Shown here: in pieces, positions 16,635-25,248 of the stretch
Numbering within the stretch: position 1 is the stretch's first letter
Layout: each line of letters starts with the position of its first letter
Source of the DNA: RHKX01 sp963823565
Lineage (GTDB): Bacteria > Actinomycetota > Thermoleophilia > Solirubrobacterales > 70-9
Direction of reading: 5' to 3'
NCBI GenBank assembly: GCA_963823565.1
Contig: CAWGLR010000003.1
Coordinates: 930,001 to 994,000, forward strand
DNA length: 64,000 nt
Position numbers and translations under genes: made by a program
Notes under the pieces: model-generated
Databases searched by the model: none
What the model saw: the letters and a program-made list of their open reading frames with translations, nothing else
What the model was told of the DNA's origin: nothing

Positions 16635-16904
16635 GTGCCGATCTACGAGTTCGAGTGCGGCGGCTGCGGGAAGCGCTTCGAGGAGCTGGTGCCGGCCGGC
16701 ACCGAACGGACGGCCTGCCCGAGCTGCGGCGCGGAGGACGCCGAGCGCCGGCTCTCGCAGTTCGCGTTCTCTCGCCAGCCGACCCCCGGCCAGCGGCGGC
16801 GGATGGAGGACGCGCGCGCCACGGACCGCGGCGGCGCCAGGCAGCGCTTCAAGAGGGGGCTGGCGAAGGCGCGGGGGCGCAAGCCGCCGGGAGCGGGGTC
16901 GTGA
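16635..16904 (+). CDS. FmdB-type zinc-ribbon protein
   Basis: 89 aa from GTG 16635. PIYEFECGGCGKRFEEL and TACPSCGA give the paired CxxC zinc ribbon of the FmdB/CxxC_CxxC_SSSS family, followed by a basic Arg/Lys-rich tail. The family is often proposed as regulatory and its role is unknown. It shares GTGA with the uracil-DNA glycosylase gene, so the two are co-expressed. Confidence 0.88.
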   Translation: MPIYEFECGGCGKRFEELVPAGTERTACPSCGAEDAERRLSQFAFSRQPTPGQRRRMEDARATDRGGARQRFKRGLAKARGRKPPGAGS

Positions 16905-17593
16905 GCGCCGAGGATGCCGCCGCCCGGCGCGAGCGCCTGGTCGAGGTCTACCGCGAGGCGTCGAGCTGCACGAAGTGCGCGCTCGCCCAGACCCGGACGA
17001 AGGTGGTCTTCGGCGCCGGCGACGCCAACGCCGACCTGATGTTCGTCGGCGAGGCGCCCGGGGCCGAGGAGGACCGCCAGGGCCTGCCGTTCGTCGGCCG
17101 GGCGGGCGGGCTGCTGAACGAGCTTCTGGGGGGCATCGGATTGACCAGGAGTGATGTGTTTGTGGCGAACACGCTCAAATGCCGCCCACCCGGCAACCGC
17201 GACCCGCAGCCGATCGAGATCGATAGCTGCCGGCCCTACCTGCTCAGCCAGGTCGAGCTGATCGAGCCGAAGGTGATCGCGACGCTGGGGAATTTCGCGA
17301 CGAAGCTGATCACCGAGAATCCGACCGGGATCACGCGGGTGCGGGGGACGCCGCAGGTCCACACGCTCGGGGAGCGGACGGTGCACGTGCTGCCGATCCT
17401 CCACCCGGCCGCCGTGTTGCGGAACCCGAACATGCGGCCGACGATGGAGGGCGACTTCCGGACGCTGCGTGAGCTCATCGACGCGCCGGAGCTGCCGCAG
17501 CATCGGGTCGCGCCGCCGGAAGTCAGCCCCGAGCCCCGGCTGCCCGCGTCGGCGCGCCCGGCCGCCGACCAGCTCGACATCTTCACCCCCTAG
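16901..17593 (+). CDS. Type-4 (iron-sulfur) uracil-DNA glycosylase
   Basis: 230 aa from GTG 16901. Family 4 UDG with GEAPGAEEDRQGLPFVGRAG as motif A, the uracil-binding HPAAVLRN near residue 167, and the four 4Fe-4S cysteines in CTKC, LKCRPPGNRDP and SCRPYL. It excises uracil from DNA. After the catalytic domain comes a Pro-rich linker and a C-terminal QLDIF, which matches the bacterial sliding-clamp-binding pentapeptide QL[SD]LF; a clamp tether is likely but inferred. Confidence 0.93.
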   Translation: MSAEDAAARRERLVEVYREASSCTKCALAQTRTKVVFGAGDANADLMFVGEAPGAEEDRQGLPFVGRAGGLLNELLGGIGLTRSDVFVANTLKCRPPGNRDPQPIEIDSCRPYLLSQVELIEPKVIATLGNFATKLITENPTGITRVRGTPQVHTLGERTVHVLPILHPAAVLRNPNMRPTMEGDFRTLRELIDAPELPQHRVAPPEVSPEPRLPASARPAADQLDIFTP

Positions 17594-17599
17594 ATCGGC

Positions 17600-18028
17600 A
17601 TGGCCACCGAACGACACGAGACCGCCTCGGCGGAGGAGACCGAGGCGCTCGCCGGCCGGCTGGCGGAGGAATTCTGTCCCGGCGACGTCGTGCTGATCAG
17701 CGGCGACCTCGGCGCCGGCAAGACGACCTTCGTGCGGGGCGCGGTCGCCGCGCTCGGGGCCGCCGGTCCGGTGACCTCGCCCACGTTCACGATCGGCCAG
17801 CGGTACGAGGGGCCGGTGCCGGTCTCCCACCTCGACCTCTACCGCCTCGGCGAGGGGCTCGCCGACGAGGAGCCGGGACTCCTCGACGACTACCTGACGT
17901 CCGGCTCGATCGCGTTCGTCGAGTGGCCGGAGGCAGCCGAGGCGGAGCTCGAGGGCGTGGCGATGCGCGTGCGGATCGCCCACGGCGGCGGCGACCGCCG
18001 CACCATCGAGGTCGAGCGATGCGGCTGA
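17600..18028 (+). CDS. tsaE: tRNA t6A biosynthesis ATPase TsaE
   Basis: 142 aa. P-loop GDLGAGKTTFVRG, TSPTF switch region, HLDLYRL and the Trp motif FVEWPEAAE are typical of TsaE (YjeE). The ATPase acts with TsaB and TsaD in threonylcarbamoyl-adenosine (t6A) formation at position 37 of ANN-decoding tRNAs. First of the tsaE-tsaB-rimI-tsaD run. Confidence 0.95.
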   Translation: MATERHETASAEETEALAGRLAEEFCPGDVVLISGDLGAGKTTFVRGAVAALGAAGPVTSPTFTIGQRYEGPVPVSHLDLYRLGEGLADEEPGLLDDYLTSGSIAFVEWPEAAEAELEGVAMRVRIAHGGGDRRTIEVERCG

Positions 18029-18696
18029 CCCTCGGCTTCGACACCGCGACGCCCGACACCGCGGTGGCGGTCTCCTCCGGCCCGGAGCGTCTGATCGCCC
18101 CCGGCGAGGACGGCCGCCCGGCGCACGGGCGCGCGCTGCTACCCGCGATCGAGGAGCTCGTCTCCGCGGCCGGGGGCTGGGAGGCGATCGGCCTGATCGC
18201 GGTCGGCATCGGACCCGGCTCCTTCACCGGGCTGCGGATCGGGGTGTCCACGGCTCGCGCGCTGGCGCAGTCGCGCGGCCTGCCGATCGCCGGGGTGCGG
18301 ACCACCGCCGCCCTGCTCGCGGGGATCGAGCCCGGCGAGCAGGGCCGCCTCGCGGTCATCGACGCGCGCCGGAGCGAGGTCTTCGCCGCCGCCGACCGTG
18401 GCGACGGCGGCGGCGAGCCGGTTGCAGCGGCTCCCGGGGAATTGCCTGCAAGCCTCGGGCTCGAGAGCCTCTCGGGCCTGCGGGCCGGCGGCGACGGGGC
18501 GGTACGATTCCGGGCCGAGATCGAGGCTGCTGGCGCCGCGGTGCCGCCCGACACGGATCCGGCTCACCGGCTCTCCGCGAGGAGGCTCTGCGAGCTCGCC
18601 GCCGAGATCGAGCCGGCCGGGCCGGAATCGATCCGGCCGCTGTACGTGAGACGGCCCGACGCGGAGCGCTGGCGCAACCGACATGGCGGCAACTGA
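18019..18696 (+). CDS. tsaB: tRNA t6A biosynthesis protein TsaB
   Basis: 225 aa from ATG 18019, overlapping tsaE by 10 bp. ASKHA-fold TsaB with LGFDTATPDTAVAV at the N-terminus and GIGPGSFTGLRIG, the most conserved segment of the family. TsaB is the scaffold that dimerises with TsaD. The second half is variable, as usual. Confidence 0.94.
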   Translation: MRLTLGFDTATPDTAVAVSSGPERLIAPGEDGRPAHGRALLPAIEELVSAAGGWEAIGLIAVGIGPGSFTGLRIGVSTARALAQSRGLPIAGVRTTAALLAGIEPGEQGRLAVIDARRSEVFAAADRGDGGGEPVAAAPGELPASLGLESLSGLRAGGDGAVRFRAEIEAAGAAVPPDTDPAHRLSARRLCELAAEIEPAGPESIRPLYVRRPDAERWRNRHGGN

Positions 18697-19168
18697 GTCA
18701 CTTCGAAGCACCGCAGGCGGAATCGAGATCCGCCGGCTCGCCTACGGGGATCTGCCCGGCGTTCTCTCGATCGAGCGGCGCTCGTTTCCGGCGCCCTGGT
18801 CATTGGCGATGTTCGTGCTGGAGCTTTCGAAGCCCGGCGGCGTCTGCCTCGCCGCCGATGCCGGTGAGGATGGCATCGCCGGCTATCTGGTCTGCTCGCG
18901 CTACGCCGACGTCTGGCACCTGATGAACGTCGCGGTCGACCCCGAGCGGCGACGGCGCGGGATCGCCGAGGGGATGATCCAGACGATGCTCGACACCGCC
19001 GGGCGCGACGGTCGCTTCACGCTCGAGGTCAGGGTCTCCAACCACGCCGCGATCGCGATGTACGAGCGGATCGGTTTCCGCCGCGCCGGCCGCCGCCGCC
19101 GCTACTACAACGACAACGGCGAGGACGCGATGATCATGTGGTTCGGGGACCCGGGCTACATCGGCTAG
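18683..19168 (+). CDS. rimI: GNAT acetyltransferase, RimI type
   Basis: 161 aa from ATG 18683, overlapping tsaB by 14 bp. GNAT domain with VAVDPERRRRGIAEGMI as the acetyl-CoA-binding motif A, LEVRVSNHAAIAMYERIGF as motif B and RRRYYNDNGEDAMIM, which is the RimI ending. RimI acetylates the N-terminus of ribosomal protein bS18; the location between tsaB and tsaD is the standard arrangement. Confidence 0.92.
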   Translation: MAATESLRSTAGGIEIRRLAYGDLPGVLSIERRSFPAPWSLAMFVLELSKPGGVCLAADAGEDGIAGYLVCSRYADVWHLMNVAVDPERRRRGIAEGMIQTMLDTAGRDGRFTLEVRVSNHAAIAMYERIGFRRAGRRRRYYNDNGEDAMIMWFGDPGYIG

Positions 19169-19183
19169 AGATGGCCTAGTCGC

Positions 19184-20170
19184 TTGCTGCTCGCCGTCGA
19201 GACCTCCTGCGACGACACCTGCGCCGCCGTCCTCGACGGTCCGCGGGCGCTCAGCAACGTGATCTCTTCGCAGGCGCGCGTCCACGAGGCCTACGGCGGG
19301 GTCGTCCCCGAGGTCGCCGCCCGCCACCACGTCGAGCTCGTCAACCCGGTCGTCGAGGCGGCCCTCCGCGAGGCCGGCTGCGACCTCGACGACATCGACG
19401 CCGTCGCCGTCACCACCCGGCCGGGCCTGATCGGTGCGCTGCTCATCGGGCTCAGCTCGGCGAAGGCGATCGCCGCCGCCAGGCGGTTGCCGATGATCGC
19501 CGTCGATCACATCCAGGGGCACGTGGCCGCCGCCTTCCTCGAGCCCGACCCGCTCGAGCCGCCGTTCCTCGCGCTCGTCGCCTCCGGAGGCCACACCCTG
19601 CTCGCCGCCGTCCGCGACCACGAGGGGCACGAGGTCATGGGCCAGACGCTCGACGACGCCGCGGGCGAGGCGCTCGACAAGGCCGCCCGCCTGCTCGGCC
19701 TCGGCTACCCGGGCGGTCCGGCGATCGAGCGGGAGGCGCGCGACGGCGATCCCGCGGCGTTCGCCTTTCCGGTGGCGATGAGCCGGGGCCCAGGCCTCGA
19801 CCTCAGCTTCTCCGGGCTCAAGACCGCCCTCGTCTACGCGGTCCGCGACCTCGGCGCCGACGGCGTCGAGGAGCGCCGCGCAGACCTCGCGGCGAGCTTC
19901 CAGGCGGCCGTCGTCGACCAGCTCGTGGCGAAGGTGCGCCGCGCCCTGCAGGACGGCGACTGGGCGGCTGTCGCGCTCGGCGGCGGGGTCGCCGCCAACG
20001 GCCCGCTGCGGGAGGCGCTGGCTCACCTCTGCGAGGCGGAGGGTGTCCAGCTGAAGCTCCTGCCGCGGGAGCTCTGCACCGACAACGCGGCGATGATCGG
20101 CTCCGCCGCCCGCTTCGGGGCGGCGGTGCCGTACCCGGAGTACCTCGACTGGGACGCCTCGCCCCGGTGA
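19184..20170 (+). CDS. tsaD: tRNA N6-adenosine threonylcarbamoyltransferase
   Basis: 328 aa from TTG 19184. ASKHA fold with AVETSCDDT, GVVPEVAARHHVELV, DHIQGHVAAAF (metal-binding His), VASGGHT, LDLSFSGLKTA and the C-terminal CTDNAAMIG motif. It transfers the threonylcarbamoyl group to A37 of tRNA. Its stop overlaps the next gene as GTGA. Confidence 0.95.
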   Translation: MLLAVETSCDDTCAAVLDGPRALSNVISSQARVHEAYGGVVPEVAARHHVELVNPVVEAALREAGCDLDDIDAVAVTTRPGLIGALLIGLSSAKAIAAARRLPMIAVDHIQGHVAAAFLEPDPLEPPFLALVASGGHTLLAAVRDHEGHEVMGQTLDDAAGEALDKAARLLGLGYPGGPAIEREARDGDPAAFAFPVAMSRGPGLDLSFSGLKTALVYAVRDLGADGVEERRADLAASFQAAVVDQLVAKVRRALQDGDWAAVALGGGVAANGPLREALAHLCEAEGVQLKLLPRELCTDNAAMIGSAARFGAAVPYPEYLDWDASPR

Positions 20171-20415
20171 GCGTCGTCACCCTCTACGGCCGCGCGGGCT
20201 GCCACCTCTGCGACGAGGCACGCGCTGGGCTCGAGGATCTGCGCGCGGACGGCGCGCGATTCGAGCTGGTCGAGGTCGACATCGAGGGCGACGAGCGCCT
20301 GCACCGCGAGCTGCTCGAGCGGATCCCCGTCGTCGAGGTCGATGGCGAGCGCGCATGCGAGCTCCACCTCGAGCCCGGCGCCGTCCTTGCGCTCCTCGGT
20401 ACCTTGTCCGCGTGA
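20167..20415 (+). CDS. Glutaredoxin-like thiol protein (DUF836 type)
   Basis: 82 aa from GTG 20167. TLYGRAGCHLCDEAR gives a CxxC active site at the first helix, IPVVEVDG the cis-proline, the core of a minimal thioredoxin fold. Partner unknown. It lies in one transcription unit directly before rex, sharing GTGA with it, so it may be linked to redox control. Confidence 0.88.
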   Translation: MSVVTLYGRAGCHLCDEARAGLEDLRADGARFELVEVDIEGDERLHRELLERIPVVEVDGERACELHLEPGAVLALLGTLSA

Positions 20416-21113
20416 GCGCCCGGCGTCCACCGATCTCCACCGCCGGCGCCGGCCGGGGGGCCGCCGGCATGTCGCAGCCCGGCAACGGCGTCGCGTCGGA
20501 GCGCCTCTCGCTCGGCGTCGCCGCGCGCCTGTCGCGCTACCTGCAGGTCCTGATCCAGGCGCGGAAGATGGGCCGGGAGACGATCTCCTCGCAGGAGCTG
20601 GCGTCGTGGACGCATGTCAACTCGACCCAGATCCGCCGCGACCTCTCCGGCTTCGGCAAGTTCGGCAAGCGCGGGGTCGGCTACAACGTCGACTCGCTGG
20701 TCACCGAGATCCGCAAGATCCTCCAGACCTCGGGGCAGCACAACATCGCCCTCTTCGGCGCCGGCAACCTCGGCCAGGCGATCGCCTCCTCCGACATCTT
20801 CGCCGACCACGGCTTCACGATCGTGTCGATCTTCGACGTCGACCCCGGGATGGTCGGCAAGAAGGTCGGCGACGTGCCGATTCGCCCGATCGACGACCTC
20901 GAGCAGGTCGTCTCCGAGGAGGAGATCGTCGTCGGCGTCCTCGCGGTGCCCGCCGAGGCGGCCCAGGAGGTGGCGGACAAGCTCGTCGAGGCGGACGTGC
21001 GGATCATCTTCAACTACTCCGATCGCCTGCTCGACGTCCCGCCGGAGGTCACGGTCCACACGTCGAGCCCGGCGGTCGACCTCCTCTACGCGCTGTACTT
21101 CTACCTGGCCTAG
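20412..21113 (+). CDS. rex: Redox-sensing transcriptional repressor Rex
   Basis: 233 aa if started at GTG 20412, the codon overlapping the preceding stop; ATG 20469 (214 aa) is an alternative because the first 19 residues are not conserved. The winged helix contains ISSQELASWTHVNSTQIRRDLSGFGKFG and the Rossmann domain FGAGNLGQAI with an Asp-containing IFDVDP; the C-terminal swap helix ends DLLYALYFYLA. Rex senses NADH/NAD+ and represses respiratory and fermentative genes. Confidence 0.94.
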   Translation: MSARRPPISTAGAGRGAAGMSQPGNGVASERLSLGVAARLSRYLQVLIQARKMGRETISSQELASWTHVNSTQIRRDLSGFGKFGKRGVGYNVDSLVTEIRKILQTSGQHNIALFGAGNLGQAIASSDIFADHGFTIVSIFDVDPGMVGKKVGDVPIRPIDDLEQVVSEEEIVVGVLAVPAEAAQEVADKLVEADVRIIFNYSDRLLDVPPEVTVHTSSPAVDLLYALYFYLA

Positions 21114-21127
21114 CCCGCTGTCTGGCG

Positions 21128-22294
21128 ATGGACGCCGCTCGCGACGAGAGCCTCGACCTCGACATCGCCAGGGAGCGGTTCGAGCAGTCCACGGACTTCA
21201 CGATGGCGGCGGAGGAGGAGTTCGCGATCCTCGACCCCGAGAGCCTCGAGCTCGCCCACGGGTTCGCCGAGCTGCGGGACGCGGCGGCGGGAGATCCCGT
21301 TCTCGCGGACTCGCTGCGCGGTGAGCTGATCGACACCGAGGTCGAGATCCGCTCCGGGCGCAGCGAGAGCTTCGAGGAGATGGCCGCCAGGCAGCTCGAC
21401 GTCCGCCGCCGGCTCTTCGACCTGGCCGATCGCCACGGCTACGCGCTCGCCTCGATGGGGACCCACCCGTGGGCAAACTACCTCGACCAGGAGATCATCC
21501 ACACGCCGCACTACCGCCGCCTGCGCGAGGAGCTCGGCTGGGTGGCGCAGCGCAACAACACCTGGAGCCTGCACGTCCACGTCGGCGTCCGGGGGGCGGA
21601 CCGGGCGGTGGCGGTCTGCGACTCGCTGCGGAACATCCTCCCGGAACTGCTGGCGCTGTCGGCGAACTCGCCCTTCCTCGACGGCCGCGACTGCTCGCTG
21701 CATTCGATGCGGACCCAGATCTTCACCCGCAGCTTCCCGCGCTGCGGGATCCACGAACCGTTCGGGGACTGGGCGACTTACGCGGGGTTCGTCGACCTGC
21801 TCGAGCGAACGCGGTCCATCGTCGAGTCGACCCAGCTCTGGTGGAGCGTCAGGCCGCACCACAGCTTCGGCACCGTCGAGGTCCGGATCTGCGACGCGCA
21901 GGCGACCGGCGAGGAGTCGCTGGCCCTCGCAGGCCTGCTCGCGGCCGTGGTCGCCCAGGCGGCGATCGACTACGACGAGGGCGCGCTGGCGACGCCGCTG
22001 CGCGGCCGCGAGATCGAGGAGAACCTCTGGCGGGCGATCAGGTTCGGCCTCGACGGGCGGATGATCGACTTCGCGGCCGGCGCTGAGATCCCGACGACCG
22101 AGGCGGTCGAGCGCGTGGTCGAGTGGGCGGCGCCGGCGCGGGCGCAGCTCGGCATCGACGCGCCGCCGATCGGGCCCAACGGCGCCCAGCGTGCGCGGGC
22201 CGAGCTCGCCGAGGGCCGGCCGATCCGCAAGGTCTACGCGGAACACGTCGACCGCGTTCGCGCCAGTTACGCCGGCGAGGCCGCGGCCGGGTAG
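21128..22294 (+). CDS. Carboxylate-amine ligase, GCS2/YbdK family
   Basis: 388 aa from ATG 21128. GCS2-type glutamate-cysteine ligase fold: MAAEEEFAILD near the N-terminus (metal-binding Glu), SLHVHVG in the middle, SLHSMRTQIF, SVRPHHSFGTVEVRICDAQ as the metal/substrate segment. YbdK has weak glutamate-cysteine ligase activity; actinobacterial relatives may serve glutathione, ergothioneine or pyrroloquinoline-like pathways. The true substrate cannot be read from the sequence. Confidence 0.88.
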   Translation: MDAARDESLDLDIARERFEQSTDFTMAAEEEFAILDPESLELAHGFAELRDAAAGDPVLADSLRGELIDTEVEIRSGRSESFEEMAARQLDVRRRLFDLADRHGYALASMGTHPWANYLDQEIIHTPHYRRLREELGWVAQRNNTWSLHVHVGVRGADRAVAVCDSLRNILPELLALSANSPFLDGRDCSLHSMRTQIFTRSFPRCGIHEPFGDWATYAGFVDLLERTRSIVESTQLWWSVRPHHSFGTVEVRICDAQATGEESLALAGLLAAVVAQAAIDYDEGALATPLRGREIEENLWRAIRFGLDGRMIDFAAGAEIPTTEAVERVVEWAAPARAQLGIDAPPIGPNGAQRARAELAEGRPIRKVYAEHVDRVRASYAGEAAAG

Positions 22295-22305
22295 GGTCAG
22301 TCGCG

Positions 22306-22758
22306 ATGAGCGAGCAGGGAGCACCCGGCCCCGAGGACCCCGCCGGCGCGGAGGGCGCCGGCGAGGAGCAGCAGCTCTCCCCCGAGCAGGAGGAGATGCT
22401 GCGGCAGATGGAGGAGGAGATGCGGCGCGTCCGCGTCCAGGACCTTCTCGCCCAGAGCGTCGTCAGCATCCTCAACCTCTCGCATCGCCGGATCGCGAAG
22501 GAGGACGAGCGCGACCTCGAGCAGGCGCGGATCGGCATCGACGCGGTCGACTCGCTCGCCTCCCACCTCGAGGAGCCGGCCGAGCGCGAGGTGCGCAACG
22601 CGCTCGCGCAGATCCGGATGCTCTACGCCAAGGTCGCCGGGGAGACCGGCGCCGGCGGCGGCCCGAGCGAGGGCGGCGGGCCGGAGGGCCGCGGGCAGCA
22701 GCCGGGCGGCGGCGAGGGCAAGCCACCTCCCGGGCTCTGGACTCCGGGCTCCGGCTGA
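22306..22758 (+). CDS. Small helical protein, DUF1844-like
   Basis: 150 aa from ATG 22306. Acidic Pro/Gly-rich N-terminus, a helical core of about 75 residues (VQDLLAQSVVSILNLSHRRI, then DLEQARIGIDAVDSLASHLE) that resembles DUF1844, and a Gly/Pro-rich tail. Highly charged, no signal peptide, no membrane helix, so cytosolic. Function unknown. The pattern DLEQARxxID is the main reason for the family call. Confidence 0.65.
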   Translation: MSEQGAPGPEDPAGAEGAGEEQQLSPEQEEMLRQMEEEMRRVRVQDLLAQSVVSILNLSHRRIAKEDERDLEQARIGIDAVDSLASHLEEPAEREVRNALAQIRMLYAKVAGETGAGGGPSEGGGPEGRGQQPGGGEGKPPPGLWTPGSG

Positions 22759-22777
22759 CCACCGGCCGGCGGGCCGA

Positions 22778-22807
22778 CTGACCTCATCCGCCGGCTCTGG
22801 ATAAACT
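22778..22807 (+). promoter_or_regulatory. Possible promoter of hppA
   Basis: CTGACC at 22778-22783 and TAAACT at 22802-22807 are 18 bp apart in the only gap between the preceding gene and hppA. About 80 nt of leader would follow, with a good ribosome-binding site GGAGGG at 22881-22886. Confidence 0.4.
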
Positions 22808-22895
22808 GCGGCCGCTCTACGAGGCCGCTCCCGCTCTGGGTTGGGGGGCGGCTTCCGTGTGAATCGACCCAGTCTCATACGGAGGGACTTCCAAC

Positions 22896-24977
22896 TTGAC
22901 TGACTTCTTGACCGACCACGGCGTAATCGTCGCGCTCGTCTGCGCGCTCGCCGCGGTGGCCTACGGGCTGGTGGTCACGCGGCGCCTGCTGGCACTCTCG
23001 CCTGGAAACGACCGGATGCAGGAGATCTCCGGCGCCGTCCAGGAGGGCGCCCGGGCCTACCTGAACCGCCAGTACATGATCATCGGCATCGTCGCGATCC
23101 CGCTGGCGGTCGCGATCACGCTCGTCACCAGCAGCGTGACGACCGGCATCGGCTTCGTCATCGGCGGCGTCCTCTCGGGCGCGGCGGGCTTCATCGGGAT
23201 GAACGTCTCGGTGCGGTCGAACGCCCGCGTCGCCGAGGCCGCCCGCGGCGGCATCCCGCCGGCGCTCGACGCCGCCTTCAAGGGCGGCTCGGTGACGGGC
23301 CTCCTCGTCGTCGGCCTCGCGCTGCTCGGCGTCGCCGGCTACTTCGGGGTCCTCACCGCGATCGGCAGCGACTCCGACAAGGAGGCGATCGACGCGCTCG
23401 TCGGCCTCGGTTTCGGCGGCTCGCTGATCTCCGTCTTCGCCCGTCTCGGCGGCGGCATCTTCACCAAGGCCGCCGACGTCGGCGCCGACCTCGTCGGCAA
23501 GGTCGAGGCCGGGATCCCCGAGGACGACCCGCGCAACCCCGCGGTGATCGCCGACAACGTCGGCGACAACGTCGGCGACTGCGCCGGCATGGCGGCCGAC
23601 CTCTTCGAGACGTACGCGGTGACGACCGTCGCGGTGATGCTGCTCGGCGTCCTGTACTTCGACACCGGGTTCTCGACCGAGCTCGCGATCTTCCCGCTGA
23701 TCCTCGGCGGCATCGCGATCATCGCCTCGATCATCGGCGCGCTCTCGGTCCGCTCCGCGAGCGGCAACGTCGAGGGGGCCCTCTACAAGGGCCTGATCAT
23801 CTCCGGCCTGCTCTCGGCGGCCGCGTTCTACCCGGTCACGCAGTGGCTGATGGACGACCCGCTGAGCCTCGGCGTGCTCGACCCCGAGAGCGCCCTGGCC
23901 GCCGCCTCGGCGACCGACCTCTGGTTCTGCGCGCTGATCGGCATCGCCGTCACCGCGGGCCTGTTCGTGGTCACCGACTACTACACGTCGACCCGGTTCC
24001 GCCCGGTGCGGACGATCTCGAAGGCCTCGATCACGGGGCACGCGACGAACATCATCCAGGGCCTCGCCCAGGGGTTCCAGGGCACGGCGATCCCGGCCCT
24101 GATCATCGTCCTGGCGATCTTCGGCGCGAACGAGCTCGCCGGCATCTACGGCATCGCGATCGCGGTGATGGCGCAGCTCTCGCTGACCGGCCTGATCGTC
24201 GCCCTCGACGCGTTCGGCCCGATCACCGACAACGCCGGCGGCATCGCCGAGATGGCCGAGCTGCCGGAGGACGTCCGCAACGTCACCGACCCGCTCGACG
24301 CGGTCGGCAACACGACGAAGGCGGTCACGAAGGGCTACGCGATCGGCTCAGCCGTTCTCGCGGCGCTGGTCCTGTTCGCCGCGTTCAAGATCGAGGCCGG
24401 GGAGGAGGCCGGGAGCGCACTCCTGTTCGACCTGAGCGACCCCGCCGTCCTGATCGGGCTGGTGATCGGCGGCATGATGACCTACCTCTTCGCGGCTCTC
24501 GCGATCGAGGCCGTCGGCCGCGCGGGTGGCGAGGTCGTCGAGCAGGTCCGCAAGCAGTTCAAGGACCACCCGGGGATCATGGAGGGCACCGAGAAGCCCG
24601 ACTACGGCGGGACCGTCGCCATCGTGACGGCCGCGGCGCAGCGGGAGATGATCCTGCCGTCGCTGATCCCGATCATCGTCCCGGTGATCGTCGGCGTGAT
24701 CAGCGTCCAGGCCCTCGGCGGCCTGCTGATCGGCGTCATCGTCGTCGGCTTCTTCGCCGCGGTCTCGATGACCGTCGGCGGCGGCGCCTGGGACAACGCC
24801 AAGAAGCTGATCGAGGACGGCGCCTTCGGCGGCAAGGGCTCGGAGGCCCACGCCGCCTCGGTCACCGGCGACACCGTCGGCGACCCCTACAAGGACACCG
24901 CCGGCCCGGCGATCAACCCGATGATCAAGGTCGCGAACATCATCGCGATCCTGATCATCCCGATCATCCACTTCTAG
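22896..24977 (+). CDS. hppA: Membrane-bound proton-pumping pyrophosphatase, K+-independent type
   Basis: 693 aa from TTG 22896, behind GGAGGG. About 16 membrane helices. The catalytic loop GADLVGKVEAGIPEDDPRNP and NVGDNVGDCAGMAADLFETY carry the pyrophosphate and Mg2+ ligands. GNTTKA at 471-476 has Lys475, the residue that marks K+-independent H+-PPases (K+-dependent forms have Ala there). It couples pyrophosphate hydrolysis to proton export. A strong hairpin terminator follows. Confidence 0.96.
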   Translation: MTDFLTDHGVIVALVCALAAVAYGLVVTRRLLALSPGNDRMQEISGAVQEGARAYLNRQYMIIGIVAIPLAVAITLVTSSVTTGIGFVIGGVLSGAAGFIGMNVSVRSNARVAEAARGGIPPALDAAFKGGSVTGLLVVGLALLGVAGYFGVLTAIGSDSDKEAIDALVGLGFGGSLISVFARLGGGIFTKAADVGADLVGKVEAGIPEDDPRNPAVIADNVGDNVGDCAGMAADLFETYAVTTVAVMLLGVLYFDTGFSTELAIFPLILGGIAIIASIIGALSVRSASGNVEGALYKGLIISGLLSAAAFYPVTQWLMDDPLSLGVLDPESALAAASATDLWFCALIGIAVTAGLFVVTDYYTSTRFRPVRTISKASITGHATNIIQGLAQGFQGTAIPALIIVLAIFGANELAGIYGIAIAVMAQLSLTGLIVALDAFGPITDNAGGIAEMAELPEDVRNVTDPLDAVGNTTKAVTKGYAIGSAVLAALVLFAAFKIEAGEEAGSALLFDLSDPAVLIGLVIGGMMTYLFAALAIEAVGRAGGEVVEQVRKQFKDHPGIMEGTEKPDYGGTVAIVTAAAQREMILPSLIPIIVPVIVGVISVQALGGLLIGVIVVGFFAAVSMTVGGGAWDNAKKLIEDGAFGGKGSEAHAASVTGDTVGDPYKDTAGPAINPMIKVANIIAILIIPIIHF

Positions 24978-25000
24978 GACGATTCGGACGAACAAGCGGT

Positions 25001-25032
25001 GCGGGAGGGCGGCCTGGGGGCCGCCCTCCCGC
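25001..25032 (+). terminator. Strong GC hairpin downstream of hppA
   Basis: A perfect 13-bp stem (25001-25013 with 25020-25032) and a 6-nt loop lie 24 nt after the hppA stop. No long T-run follows, which is usual for terminators in very GC-rich actinobacteria. Confidence 0.7.
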
Positions 25033-25077
25033 GTTCTGGGGCCGGCAGGAGGCGACCGGTGCCGACTCCCCGCCGCC

Positions 25078-25156
25078 GGGGTCTTTCAGTCCACGATGCT
25101 GGACTCATCGAACCCAGTGGGGTCTTTCGCGCCAACATGTTGGCGCCAGAGACCCC
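25078..25156. repeat. Two adjacent copies of a composite palindromic repeat
   Basis: Copy 1 (25078-25115) begins GGGGTCTTTCAGTCCA and contains the dyad AGTCCA/TGGACT (25088-25105). Copy 2 (25119-25156) begins GGGGTCTTTC, has the perfect 18-bp palindrome GCGCCAACATGTTGGCGC (25129-25146) and ends AGACCCC, giving 7-bp outer arms. Related copies occur at 34257 and 54994. The rest of the 24978-25371 gap holds the terminator, the dyad at 25249 and the leader of the next gene. Confidence 0.8.
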
Positions 25157-25248
25157 GGCTCCCCGAAGAGCGGTTCGAGCGAGACGCGGGCTCCCCAGGC
25201 TCTCGGTAGCCGGTGACGCGACGCCTTCCGCGTGTGAGTGGGATCTGA

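Noticed and set aside
20412..20470. Separate small gene before rex
   Set aside because: The 19 extra codons are in frame with rex and follow a GTGA overlap, so they are simply its possible N-terminal extension.
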